This document shows positions 55,601 through 61,918 of a stretch of 64,000 nt of DNA, in pieces (position 1 is the stretch's first letter; the number at the start of each line of letters is the position of its first letter). A program made the position numbers and the translations under genes. The notes under the pieces were generated by a model that saw only the letters and a program-made list of their open reading frames with translations, ran no database searches and was not told where the DNA came from. Source of the DNA: Haloferula sp. BvORR071 (GTDB lineage Bacteria > Verrucomicrobiota > Verrucomicrobiia > Verrucomicrobiales > Akkermansiaceae); contig NZ_BATP01000047.1 in assembly GCF_000739615.1 (NCBI RefSeq), positions 114,211 to 178,210 of the forward strand, given 5' to 3'.

Positions 55601-57888
55601 CGACCACCTTGTTCCTTGGCAAGGGCGACTTCGATGTGCAGGCCGCCGGCGATGTCCTGTTAGGCCCGGTGGCGAATCCCTTTCTGCTGCCCCAGGGCTA
55701 CAACAACTCGATGTGGTACAAGACCTGGTTCTCCACCTACGGCCCGGACAGCGCCCTCAGCGTGTCCTCGCTCGGCGGATCGGTGAACATGCGCGACTCG
55801 ATCGCCTACGCGCCGGGTGCCACGCAGACGAACTACCCGTCGAACTCCGCGCTGCACGTGTGGATCACCACCCAGCAACTGCTGAGCTCGAGCTCCTCCT
55901 CCTTCCTGCAGCCTTGGCTGCGCCTCACCGAGAGCAGCGTGGCTCCCTTCGCCACGAATTTCAGCCTGCGTCCGGCTCACATGGATCTGGTGTCCTTCAC
56001 CGGGGATGTGAACATGCATGGCAATATCACCCTCTCGCCGGCACCGCGCGGTGGCCTTTCGGTCTTGGCCGCGGGATCCGTACAAGGCTTCACGATCGCC
56101 GGCCGCAGCCAGCTCGGCGGCACCGGCCCACTGGTGAATATCTGGGATGACAGCCGCATCAATGTCTCGGACGCCGATCCAGCCTCCGTCCCCGGCATCG
56201 TCAATCCGCTGGCGAACCAGACCCTCTTCGGCTTCACCTCCGGCACCACCCGCGTCACCCAGACGAGCACCTTCCTCACGCTCGACCGCCTCTTCACGGA
56301 GACCGGTTCCACGAATGGCACGCTGTCGGAGAAGCAATTCCTGCACGCCCCCGGCCTGCTTCACGCCGGTGATACGGACCCCGTCCGCATCTACGCAGAG
56401 ACGGGAGACATCCACGGCCTCACGCTCTATTCGCCCAAGAGCGTTAGCATCCTCGCCGGAAACGACATCCGCGACGTGTCCTTCTACGTGCAGCAGCTCG
56501 GTGCGAAGGACACCAGTGTGATCGCCGCGGGCCGCGACATCATCCTCTACGATAGCACCTCGCCCGCCCGCAGCGTGGCGGCTTCCGCGGGCAATATCGT
56601 CTCGCTAGGCTCGGCCCCGCAGGCAGGCGACATCCAGGTCTCCGGCCCGGGCTCAATTCAGATTCTGGCCGGCCGTAATCTCGACCTCGGCATCGGCGGC
56701 AATAACGCCGACGGCACCGGCACCGGCATCACCAGCATCGGCAATGGCCGCAATCCGGCACTGCCCTTCGATGGCGCGGAGATCCTGGCTGCCGCGGGCA
56801 TCGGCGTGGCTTCCTCGCTTGATGACTCGAAGGCCGACTTCCCTGCCTTCATTGCCAAGTATGTGAAGAGCGACGGCGGCACCGACCACCTCAAGGAGCT
56901 CGATATCACCCAAGCGGAGTTCGACGCGCTGAGCGACGAAGAACAGGCCCAGGTGGCCCTCAAGATCTTCTTCTTCGTCCTGCGCGATGCCGGCCGCAAT
57001 CACAACGATCCGGATAGCCCGGGCTTCGGCAACTACGATGCCGGCAAGGACGCGGTGGCCACGCTCTTCCCCGGCACGGACTGGAGCGGTAACATCGATA
57101 CCCACTCGCGCGACATCCGCACCCGCAATGGCGGCGGTATCTCGCTGCTGCTGCCAGGCGGCTCGCTCACCCTGGCCACCACCCAGCAGTCGAATATCCT
57201 GGCACCTCCGGGCATCATCACGGAGTCCGGCGGCGCGATCAATGTCTTCACCGACAAGAACGTCGACCTCGGCATCTCGCGTATCTTCACGCTGCGCGGC
57301 GGGGATGAAATCATCTGGTCCACCCGCGGCAATATCGCCGCTGGTTCGTCTTCCAAGACGGTCCAATCCGCCCCGCCGACCCGCGTGCTGATCGACCCGC
57401 AGAGCGCCGATGTCCGCACCGACCTTGCAGGTCTTGCCACCGGTGGTGGTATCGGCGTGCTCACCACGGTCGCCGGTGTGGATCCGGCCGATGTCGATCT
57501 CGTCGCTCCGGAAGGAACCATCGATGCAGGCGATGCCGGTATTCGCGTCTCGGGCAACCTGAACATTGCCGCCGCCGTGGTGGTGAATGCCTCGAACATC
57601 TCCGTGGGTGGCAGCGCCGCCGGTGCCGCACCCAGCGGCGTCGCCGCGCCCTCCGTGGCCAGTATCACCTCCGCCTCGAATACCTCCGCCGCCACGACTG
57701 CCGCCACCAACAGCAATCAGGGTGCCGCGGAGAAGGCAGCCACCGGTGAGCAGGCCGTCGAGTCCCCGTCTCTCATCACTGCGGAAGTCATCGGCTACGG
57801 TGGCGCCACCGACGAGGAGGACAAAGATAAAGACAAGGATAAGGACAAAGCGCAGCAGGAAGGGGAGGGGACTGCTCCGACCCAATAA
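46651..57888 (+). CDS. TpsA-type filamentous haemagglutinin-family exoprotein
   Basis: The 3745-residue protein has an extended signal peptide ending QQAHA near residue 34. The TPS secretion domain lies at about 125-400, with VTIKQTAQQALLNWETFNVG, FDQSAGGSNVGQW and NRNGIVFGGSSQVNV matching the conserved haemagglutinin motifs. The middle is a very long Gly/Ser/Thr-rich beta-helix. The C-terminal region resembles DUF3739 of filamentous haemagglutinin proteins, followed by an Asp/Lys tail (EEDKDKDKDKDKAQQ). No contact-dependent toxin domain or VENN motif was seen. It is the presumed substrate of the TpsB at 37971 and the last gene of the operon; a palindromic repeat lies 13 bases after it. Confidence 0.9.
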   Translation: MRSPSSLRLSSRAAGTALFILGEISLIVAQQAHAGDILRGGRPTGAPAGATNPVGTTPPPVVPTGGTTRDSLARTAMAIQSAQAMQLAARNLANGNHANTNPSGGGSVLPDVPDGLGTGGLKVDPRVTAANSAFWKGAELPTQTTNTGGAVNVTIKQTAQQALLNWETFNVGKNTTLTFDQSAGGSNVGQWIAFNQVNDPLANPTQILGRIEAPGQVYILNRNGIVFGGSSQVNVHTLVASALPINTNLIDRGLLSNPDQQFLFSALSMPAGDDGMPAFDPGLPANTRVGDVIVEAGARLTAPSTAAKVGGRIALVGANVVNNGTISSADGQTILAAGLQVGFDAHASSDPSLRGLDTYVGAVVDPASVLTAYAGTVTNNGIIDAARANVTMTGKTVKQMGVINSSTSVSLNGRIDLRAEYGAVGNIAYDAANPSKGPIFLTRYTGNVTLGDGSVTQILPELASAETVIGSSLALKSQVNILGQNVHFDDDSLLVATSGDVKVDAGTWFVQPATQASGISTHRFVHDSGRIDLDKGATIDVSGAKGVTAAASSNIVRVELRGTELADSPLLRDGPLRGQTIYVDITQTGTYNGETWIGTPLADVSGYANLVQRTVGQLTTAGGTVKLNAGGGVTMNKDAVIDVSGGWVNYAAGMVQTTRLVADGKIIDLANATPDRAYDGVYGGGNTVVDGKWNVTQNYTNPIPLNGSRYQEAYTQGGNGGSLDITAPSMALDGKLAGSVYAGARQRTNLPTASQLSLNFTAERLVGANITQYSPHAPLIRFSDTASATQILDTQYGADGNPVALPTERVGEVVLRGDVLSAGGFGSLSIVNSDGNVVVEKGVSLNAAPKGSISIDAANIDIAGSLSAAGGSLSFTTRNISPYLALGSTLPDADPARGHFNLAAGASLSTAGYIVDDRPLSAGALTSPLVTAAGNISIKSLSADLAAGSTIDVSGGLRVSERGAISYGNAGKLSILAGNDSTVPSLVGGNLVLGSTLKGYSGAKGGTLALQAQAVQVGGSSSDPRVLLLGQEFFNQGGFSSFDISGIGRTDLAAVHITSGTSVAPVVSSLLANLTGDSLSVDTIVRPEGLRSPVSLSFTGTGLRGPAPTSVFMNRGDVVVDAGAQLNAGPAGSITLKGDTVSVQGTLRSAGGNITIAGGKRLAGPEEGQNAASTVWIGSSAVIDASGTTLLIPDAFGNRRGAVLDGGNISVSGNILAAAGAVLDVSGTKGVLDLVAGESGKSLADLQSGASGTTTAPYSRKVRPVEVASDGGTIKLAGAEMLFTDATLRGAAGGSTATGGTLQVSSSRFYVGGAPVSPFDTTLYVTGSGTVIPTGLSGIGAIPGTDTSGITGGGRFSTDDFMRGGFANLDLLGNVTFSGPVSVQAPGRITVGTGSTRGSGANLHADGAVSLTASHVVLGSNFQVPMTPAELEAFRFADSAETPVTLAPSYGTGTLDVSAGLIDVGYLALGGIGKAGLTATNGDIRGSGALEIAGDLTLTAGQIYPPTGLNFTLAAFDYSAGGTNHQGSITIAGSGKRSLPLSAGGSLSVYASVIHQNGVLRAPFGTIRLGWDGTGTAPANVLTGGNFAQSSEVVLGSKSVTSVSAIDPITGKGITIPYGYSTDGSTWLDPSGTDITSSGLPQKSLQVAGASVITENGTVIDVRGGGDLMAYRWISGLGGTNDILASSGAFAVVPGYGSEFAPYAPFGVSAGTTGYVNSTLQVGDQVRLDGGGGLAAGVYTLLPARYALLPGAYLVTPLSGSAIGRVSRPDGSSVVGGYRFNGMQAGYEVPQLATRFEVASPATIAKRAEYTRLSANTFFAGKGSLRLPGDAGQLVLAATRQMALSGSVTSSGDANFRGGLVDISSASDIFINDGSSAGPADALVLDSSLLTSFGAASLLIGGTRTTTADGSVVAVSTGHVTLDNGSDTLSGREIILVAKSSVTLANGATLEQTGASASGGDALIIGTDATAGSGNGALVRVTANTGSGLIRHGVTPGDSVSLSLGAGASVKGASVTLDSTGSTLLDPTAVLRADALSLSSGHVSLGLDPAVVPGPNAGLLLTNAALQSFAAASDFSLASYSSIDLLGAGTLGGVDGAGKPLIDSLTLRAAEIRGVGVGTGSVTVNAGRVLLGGQAGATLVNPAPADAGSLKFQADTIQLGSGNLAIRGFADTTLEAAKSVQAVANGNLSTTGKLTLETPLVMASNAVKYGVTANGALSLTGNGSSTGAVSGAGLGSSLSFTGASVNVGTRIALPSGEVVLRATSGDLTVNSSIETAGLARRFRDQMRYSNGGRISLTSDHGNVTLGSSGVLDVSAPSGGGGGDAGELSVSAVSGSIALNGTLKAGHAPTESGGSFNLDAGSLASTAALDAKLNAASFDLARSYRVRSGDVALDGVANAHSYSLSADAGSILVTGTINASGETGGAVRLVAARNLTLASGAKLNASGQDFDSAGKGGSVALETRGVSGGQLQLEQGSIIDLSVASSQGSALDAAKGHYSGVLNLRAPRLGNADLAIGSLASTINGASHIIAEGYATYDLTGSGTITSTVQNTVKTEAAAFIDHAGSIEDRILAGNTALGSLLTVRPGAEIINTTGDLTLGGSTTSSNAGDWNLASFRFGAEQVPGILTLRAAGNLVFYNTLSDGFTSPTYTSGLLDRNELLGDNVQAWSYRLVAGADFSASDVRRVNEVRMADDSAIGSAPGSIKLGKNGFAATTTGGNNALTSALLSATSSTGLYQVIRTGGGDIDVVAGGDVQLLNQFATIYTAGTKVADPLMGGTFDTPTPSITNSQSGSLGIPQQPTPAPVQYSSGGGNVSISAGNDIIHLTRNSANQLIADSERQLPNNWLYRRSAVDPATGEFATAFFLDKASTTWWVDFTNFFEGVGALGGGNVLLDAGRDVTNVDAAAPTNARMPKGRPDASKLIELGGGDVTVSSGRNIDGGVYYVERGHGSLNAGGSITTNATRSPTLTILRTPNVVADSATWLPTTLFLGKGDFDVQAAGDVLLGPVANPFLLPQGYNNSMWYKTWFSTYGPDSALSVSSLGGSVNMRDSIAYAPGATQTNYPSNSALHVWITTQQLLSSSSSSFLQPWLRLTESSVAPFATNFSLRPAHMDLVSFTGDVNMHGNITLSPAPRGGLSVLAAGSVQGFTIAGRSQLGGTGPLVNIWDDSRINVSDADPASVPGIVNPLANQTLFGFTSGTTRVTQTSTFLTLDRLFTETGSTNGTLSEKQFLHAPGLLHAGDTDPVRIYAETGDIHGLTLYSPKSVSILAGNDIRDVSFYVQQLGAKDTSVIAAGRDIILYDSTSPARSVAASAGNIVSLGSAPQAGDIQVSGPGSIQILAGRNLDLGIGGNNADGTGTGITSIGNGRNPALPFDGAEILAAAGIGVASSLDDSKADFPAFIAKYVKSDGGTDHLKELDITQAEFDALSDEEQAQVALKIFFFVLRDAGRNHNDPDSPGFGNYDAGKDAVATLFPGTDWSGNIDTHSRDIRTRNGGGISLLLPGGSLTLATTQQSNILAPPGIITESGGAINVFTDKNVDLGISRIFTLRGGDEIIWSTRGNIAAGSSSKTVQSAPPTRVLIDPQSADVRTDLAGLATGGGIGVLTTVAGVDPADVDLVAPEGTIDAGDAGIRVSGNLNIAAAVVVNASNISVGGSAAGAAPSGVAAPSVASITSASNTSAATTAATNSNQGAAEKAATGEQAVESPSLITAEVIGYGGATDEEDKDKDKDKDKAQQEGEGTAPTQ

Positions 57889-57901
57889 GAGGGCGGCCCG
57901 G

Positions 57902-58014
57902 CTTCAAGGGTAGGTAGTCCCGCCTTCAGGCGGACGAAGCAGTTCTTGCAGCGGATCCACACGCAAGGCCCTCGGGAAATTTGGGTCGTCAGGGCAGCTC
58001 CGTCCGCTTCAAGG
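57902..58014. repeat. Palindromic repeat element, copy 2 (after tpsA)
   Basis: The left arm CTTCAAGGGTAGGTAGTCCC continues as GCCTTCAGGCGGACGAAG and closely matches copy 1. The right arm is degraded (CTCCGTCCGCTTCAAGGC). A CCCTCGGG block lies between them, as in the other copies. The internal hairpin of the left arm could act as an mRNA 3' end or terminator for tpsA. Confidence 0.7.
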
Positions 58015-58350
58015 CCAATGCAGTTGAGGACCCGCATTCTTCTATCCATGCGTGCACCCCGATGACCGCCGCAGGCTTTCGGACTGCTGGGGTCATCCCC
58101 AGCTTTCGAGTGCATCTTGCGGCTCGCTCGCTCGATGGGAATGAAGCGGCCCATGCGCGCCGCCAGCGCCGGGCCTCTCGCGGGCTCTCCGCCGCAAGGT
58201 CATCGCGAAGCCACCCTGCCTGCTGGCCCGCGTCGCCCGCTCGCAAAGCCGTCCCTTCAAGAAGCACCACTCCCGGTGAGTCCTTTTCGCCTCTGGCTGC
58301 GTCTCATGTGACGTTTTTGAAACCTGTCGCCCCGCTCCGGTCACTCGTTT

Positions 58351-58366
58351 GTGACGGAGGCGTCAC
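58351..58366. promoter_or_regulatory. TGACG-type palindrome, upstream copy
   Basis: GTGACGGAGGCGTCAC has perfect six-base arms and a four-base spacer, 28 bases after a GAAAC. It lies about 200 bases before the next ATG. Confidence 0.6.
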
Positions 58367-58380
58367 CTTGGTCTGAATCC

Positions 58381-58415
58381 GTCACGGTATAACTACTACG
58401 TGACTAATAGTAGTT
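58381..58415. promoter_or_regulatory. Overlapping inverted repeats between the two TGACG palindromes
   Basis: GTCACG (58381-58386) pairs with CGTGAC (58399-58404), and AACTACTA (58391-58398) pairs with TAGTAGTT (58408-58415). The GTCACG arms are the outer half-sites of the neighbouring palindromes with wider spacing. The AT-rich stretch is unusual for this GC-rich region. Confidence 0.5.
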
Positions 58416-58471
58416 CCGTAAACATTCGTGTCGTTTTTGAAACCTGATTCCTAACTGCGGCGCTCCCCGTG

Positions 58472-58485
58472 TGACGAATGCGTCA
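58472..58485. promoter_or_regulatory. TGACG-type palindrome, promoter-proximal copy
   Basis: TGACGAATGCGTCA has five-base arms and a four-base spacer, again 28 bases after a GAAAC. It lies 79 bases before the preferred ATG at 58564. Confidence 0.6.
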
Positions 58486-58563
58486 GAATGTACCCCTTCC
58501 AAGCCCGCGAATCGCGTTCCAAAGGTGATGGCGAATCCCGCCACCGCACTCTCCATGATACCC

Positions 58564-59646
58564 ATGACCCGCACCTTCCCCTCATTGCTAGCCGCCCTTG
58601 GCGCATTCCTTCCCGCAGCTCTTTTTGCTGCGGCTCCGACCTACACCACCGGTGATTTGTTCATGGGCTTCCGGGCCACCGAACAGCCGGGTGATACCAG
58701 CGTGCTGCTGGTGAATATCGGTTCCGCCGCCGCCTTCCGCGATGCCACCAGCCCGATCACGCTGACTGCCATCGGCGACATCGGTGAAGATCTCAAGGCA
58801 CTCTACGGTGCAAACTGGCGCAGCCGCACTGACCTCCAGTGGGGTGTCGCCGGCACGCCGTCCAACAACGCGGACGTCAATGGCGACACGGTCCCGACCC
58901 TCTACGCTTCGCGCCAGCAGACCGCTCCCGGCGTTCCCGGAACCGGCTGGCAGGTGTCCGGTTCGTCCACCCGTCTGACCGTGGCCACCACGATGACCAA
59001 CCTTCAGGACGGTTTCAAAACCTACTCGGCCACCACCGCCAATAGCACCAAGGCGATTATCCAAGGCACCACCGATGGTGCTTCTTGGCGCCAGTTCATG
59101 GCTCCAGATGGCTCGGGCACCTACACCACCGGTGGCAAGGACTTCGGCGCCTTCGCGAACATTGAAGGCTCCAGCGCTGTCGTCGGCTCCGAAGGTTTGG
59201 CCAATGTCACCCTCAGCCTCTTCCGCGTGACCGGCAGCGCCGCTGGTTCCTTTGAAGGCACCTTCTCGATCGATGCCGCCGGCACCGTGACCTTCACCCC
59301 GCCTGCCGCAGCGGGCACCACCTACGCCACCTGGGCTGCGACCAATGCCGGCGGCCAGGCCCACAACCTCGACTTCGATAACGATGGCGTGGACAACGGC
59401 ATCGAGTTCTTCATGGGCCAGAATGGTTCCACCTTCACCGCCAATCCGCCCATGATCGGTGGTAGCGTGACCTGGCCGCGCGCCAGCGACCGCACTGTAT
59501 CCAGCTTCGGAGTGGAGGTCTCCACCGATCTGGTGAGCTGGGGCCCCGCTACTCCCGCGAACGTCGTGATCACCCCGACATCGGTGACCTATACGCCGCC
59601 CACTGGCCAAGCGCGCCACTTCCTCCGTCTCCGCGTCACTCCCTGA
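58564..59646 (+). CDS. Secreted protein, paralogue without PEP-CTERM tail
   Basis: The 360-residue product has a signal peptide (MTRTFPSLLAALGAFLPAALFAA; a second ATG at 58555 would add three residues). Residues about 30-240 form a beta-rich domain (TTGDLFMGFRATEQPGDTSV, VNIGSAAAFRDAT, WGVAGTPSN) that is clearly paralogous to the next gene. In place of a PEP-CTERM tail there is a calcium-binding-like stretch (DFDNDGVDNGIEFFMG) and a terminal beta domain ending RHFLRLRVTP. That tail is shared in style with the LamG proteins. Function unknown; probably extracellular. Confidence 0.72.
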   Translation: MTRTFPSLLAALGAFLPAALFAAAPTYTTGDLFMGFRATEQPGDTSVLLVNIGSAAAFRDATSPITLTAIGDIGEDLKALYGANWRSRTDLQWGVAGTPSNNADVNGDTVPTLYASRQQTAPGVPGTGWQVSGSSTRLTVATTMTNLQDGFKTYSATTANSTKAIIQGTTDGASWRQFMAPDGSGTYTTGGKDFGAFANIEGSSAVVGSEGLANVTLSLFRVTGSAAGSFEGTFSIDAAGTVTFTPPAAAGTTYATWAATNAGGQAHNLDFDNDGVDNGIEFFMGQNGSTFTANPPMIGGSVTWPRASDRTVSSFGVEVSTDLVSWGPATPANVVITPTSVTYTPPTGQARHFLRLRVTP

Positions 59647-59802
59647 CAAGACGTTCTAGCGGCCTGCATGCCGCGTGGCGATTCTGTCGCCCACTTCCCC
59701 TTGGGGGACATGCAGCCGCAGCTTTGATGGTTCCGGTTAGTCTCGGTTCACCTCCCACAATCAGGTCGGCGTGACCGTGATGCTGCCACCGAACCATATC
59801 AC

Positions 59803-60591
59803 ATGAAATCCATGCGAAACTACTCCCTCCTCGCCCTTGCCGCTGGCCTCTTGGGCATGGCCTCGGCGAATGCCGCCGTGACCTATGCCGCGGGCGATCT
59901 GATCATGAGCTTCCGCGCTACCACCACCGGTAGCCAGGGCTTCGGCACCACCTACGTGGTGAATGTCGGCCAAGCTTCTGCCTTCCGCGATGCCAGCGTT
60001 TCCGGCGACTTGAATCTTGGCAATATCTCGGCGGACCTTTCGTCGCTCTTCGGAGCCGGCTGGGCCGCCCGCACCGACATCCTCTGGGGTGTCGCCGGCA
60101 CGCCTTCCAACTCGATCACCGTCGCCGGTGACGATGCGGGAACGCTCTATGCCTCCCGCCCGCAAAACACTCCGGGCGTCCCCGGCACCGGTTGGGTTGT
60201 CGCCGGTTCCTCCGCCCGCCTGACGGTCTCCACCAACATGTCCACCGCCCAGGACATGTTCAAGACCATGGATCCCACCGCGAATAGCGCGCGTGCCGCA
60301 TTCATGGGTGAAGGCCTCGCCAACGACTGGCGCGAGTTCCTCGCCACTGGCGGTAATCCGGCCTACACGTCCGGCAGCCAGGACTTCGGCGCCTTCTCTA
60401 ACATCGAAGGCACGCTCGATCAGCGTCTCAGCCTGTTCCGCGTGAATAGCGGTTCCGCTGGCAGCTACGAAGGTTCCTTCACCATCAGTCCTACCGGCGT
60501 GGTGAACTTCGTTCCCGAGCCCTCCACCGCCATCCTCGGTGCCCTCGGCACCAGCCTGCTTGCCTTCCGTCGCCGCCGCCGCGGTGCCTGA
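59803..60591 (+). CDS. Secreted PEP-CTERM protein, paralogue of the preceding gene
   Basis: The 262-residue product has a signal peptide (1-24), the same beta-rich domain as its neighbour (AAGDLIMSFRATTTG, VVNVGQASAFRDAS, WGVAGTPSN, FGAFSNIEG) and then a PEP-CTERM tail: VPEPSTA, a hydrophobic helix ILGALGTSLLAF and RRRRRG. It is expected to be sorted by an exosortase encoded elsewhere. The two genes are in tandem with 156 bases between them. Confidence 0.8.
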   Translation: MKSMRNYSLLALAAGLLGMASANAAVTYAAGDLIMSFRATTTGSQGFGTTYVVNVGQASAFRDASVSGDLNLGNISADLSSLFGAGWAARTDILWGVAGTPSNSITVAGDDAGTLYASRPQNTPGVPGTGWVVAGSSARLTVSTNMSTAQDMFKTMDPTANSARAAFMGEGLANDWREFLATGGNPAYTSGSQDFGAFSNIEGTLDQRLSLFRVNSGSAGSYEGSFTISPTGVVNFVPEPSTAILGALGTSLLAFRRRRRGA

Positions 60592-60657
60592 TCCGCAGAC
60601 CCCGACCCTGACTACGACCCAGCTACTACCAAGTTCCACAATCTACCAAACCGACTC

Positions 60658-61851
60658 ATGACCATCCGTAACACCATCGCCGCCGCGGCCCTCGGCCTTG
60701 CTCTGGCCTCCACCTCCCAAGCCGATACCATCTACGTGGCCGGCTCCACCGCGTTCCGCACCGCTTTCCACGATGCCGTCTTCTCGCTCATGACGGCCGG
60801 TGGTAACAAGTGCAACGTGTGCTACGCCACCCCCGGCACGGAAGGCATGCGCGATGCATCCAAGACCGTGTTCAGCGGCAAGATCAACGGCGTGGACACC
60901 GTCATCAAGTGCGCTTGGTCCGGTTCCGTCGGCGGTATCTCCGGCCTGACTGCCCCGGCTTCGGTCAACAACACCTTCCTGCCCGGCGCTACCCTCACTG
61001 AGGTGACCCGCACCGGCATCTACCCTGCCTACAGCTACACGGGTGCCACCGCCAGCGCGGAAACCGCCGCCGCCCACGCCGCGGACCTCGGCATGTCCGA
61101 CGTGTTCCAGAACTCGACCACCTTCACCACCCCGGTGCTCGACTATGATCGCCGCGTGGCCGTGATCCCCTTCCTCTTCGTCGCTTCCGATAACTCGGAG
61201 ACCGCCGGTGTCAATCACGTCGGCTTCGACAACATCACTCCGCTGCAGGCCCAGCTCCTCTGGGGTGCCGGTCGCGTCTCGCTTTCGCTCTTCACGGGCG
61301 ACAAGGCTGACAACAAGCCGACTCCTCCAGCCGCTGCCAACCCTGGCAAGGAAGTCTTCGCCTTCGGCCGCAACAATGACTCGGGCACCCGCCTGACCAT
61401 GCTTGCCGAAATGGGCAAGGGCGCCACTGCCAACGTGCTCCAATACAGCTACACCCCGGGCACCAACCTGTTCAGCGCCACCGCCAGCAATGCGGGCACC
61501 AGCGCCGTGAACCAAGCAACCTGGCTCTCGGACGATGACTTCGGCCCCACCGTTGGCTACGCCATCGGCATGCTCGGTGTGGCTGACGCTGCCCCGGCGA
61601 TCGCCAGCGGTGCCCAGGCGCTGAAGTGGAACGGTGTTCCCTACACTGCCGACAACGTCCGTTACGGCAAGTACACCGTGTGGGGCTATGAGCACCTCTT
61701 CGTCCGCAACGGCGCCGCGGCCACCGTCACCGACATCGCTGACGCGCTCGCTACTGAAATGACCGAAAATCCGGGCGAAGCCGGCATCAAGCTGGACACC
61801 ATGAACGTCCAGCGCGGTTCTGAAGGCGGTCTGATCGACCTCAACGACTAA
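60658..61851 (+). CDS. Secreted protein resembling PstS-type phosphate-binding proteins
   Basis: The 397-residue product has a signal peptide (1-22, ALASTSQA), then DTIYVAGSTAFRTAFHDAVF, which resembles the start of PstS-like periplasmic binding proteins where GSTAF contacts the ligand. Later blocks such as NITPLQAQLLWGAG and FAFGRNNDSGTRLTMLAEMG also look like that fold (DSGTR being the second ligand-contact loop). A CNVC pair lies near residue 52. No ABC transporter genes are adjacent. Phosphate or phospho-ligand binding is a moderate-confidence inference; a structural exoprotein role is also possible. Confidence 0.55.
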   Translation: MTIRNTIAAAALGLALASTSQADTIYVAGSTAFRTAFHDAVFSLMTAGGNKCNVCYATPGTEGMRDASKTVFSGKINGVDTVIKCAWSGSVGGISGLTAPASVNNTFLPGATLTEVTRTGIYPAYSYTGATASAETAAAHAADLGMSDVFQNSTTFTTPVLDYDRRVAVIPFLFVASDNSETAGVNHVGFDNITPLQAQLLWGAGRVSLSLFTGDKADNKPTPPAAANPGKEVFAFGRNNDSGTRLTMLAEMGKGATANVLQYSYTPGTNLFSATASNAGTSAVNQATWLSDDDFGPTVGYAIGMLGVADAAPAIASGAQALKWNGVPYTADNVRYGKYTVWGYEHLFVRNGAAATVTDIADALATEMTENPGEAGIKLDTMNVQRGSEGGLIDLND

Positions 61852-61870
61852 TCGGTTTCCCGATCTTATC

Positions 61871-61909
61871 GGCGGTGCTTCCGGGGTCTCCGGGGGCACC
61901 GCCTCTTTA
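61871..61909 (+). terminator. Intrinsic terminator after the PstS-like gene
   Basis: A perfect eight-base stem GGCGGTGC/GCACCGCC with a GC-rich loop is followed by TCTTTATTAAG. It ends just before the next ATG at 61919, so that gene must have its own promoter or depend on readthrough. Confidence 0.8.
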
Positions 61910-61918
61910 TTAAGAGTC

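Larger units (their letters stand above)
57889..58563. other. Long regulatory intergenic region before the paralogous secreted-protein genes
   Basis: This 675-base region contains repeat copy 2, then a stretch of unassigned sequence, then a cluster of symmetric motifs from 58309 to 58490. Those include two TTTTTGAAACCTG direct repeats (58313-58325 and 58433-58445), each followed 28 bases after the GAAAC by a TGACG-N4-CGTCA palindrome. Between them lie GTCACG-N12-CGTGAC (58381-58404) and AACTACTA...TAGTAGTT (58391-58415). No gene was found. Confidence 0.65.

Noticed and set aside
46651..57888. tpsA as a contact-dependent growth inhibition (CdiA-type) toxin
   Set aside because: No VENN or similar pretoxin motif, no toxin-like C-terminal domain and no small immunity gene downstream. 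The C-terminus resembles DUF3739 and ends in an Asp/Lys tail.
58391..58415. Repeats in this region as a CRISPR array
   Set aside because: Only one AT-rich inverted repeat and two direct repeats 120 bases apart, with no regular spacer length and no cas genes in the window.
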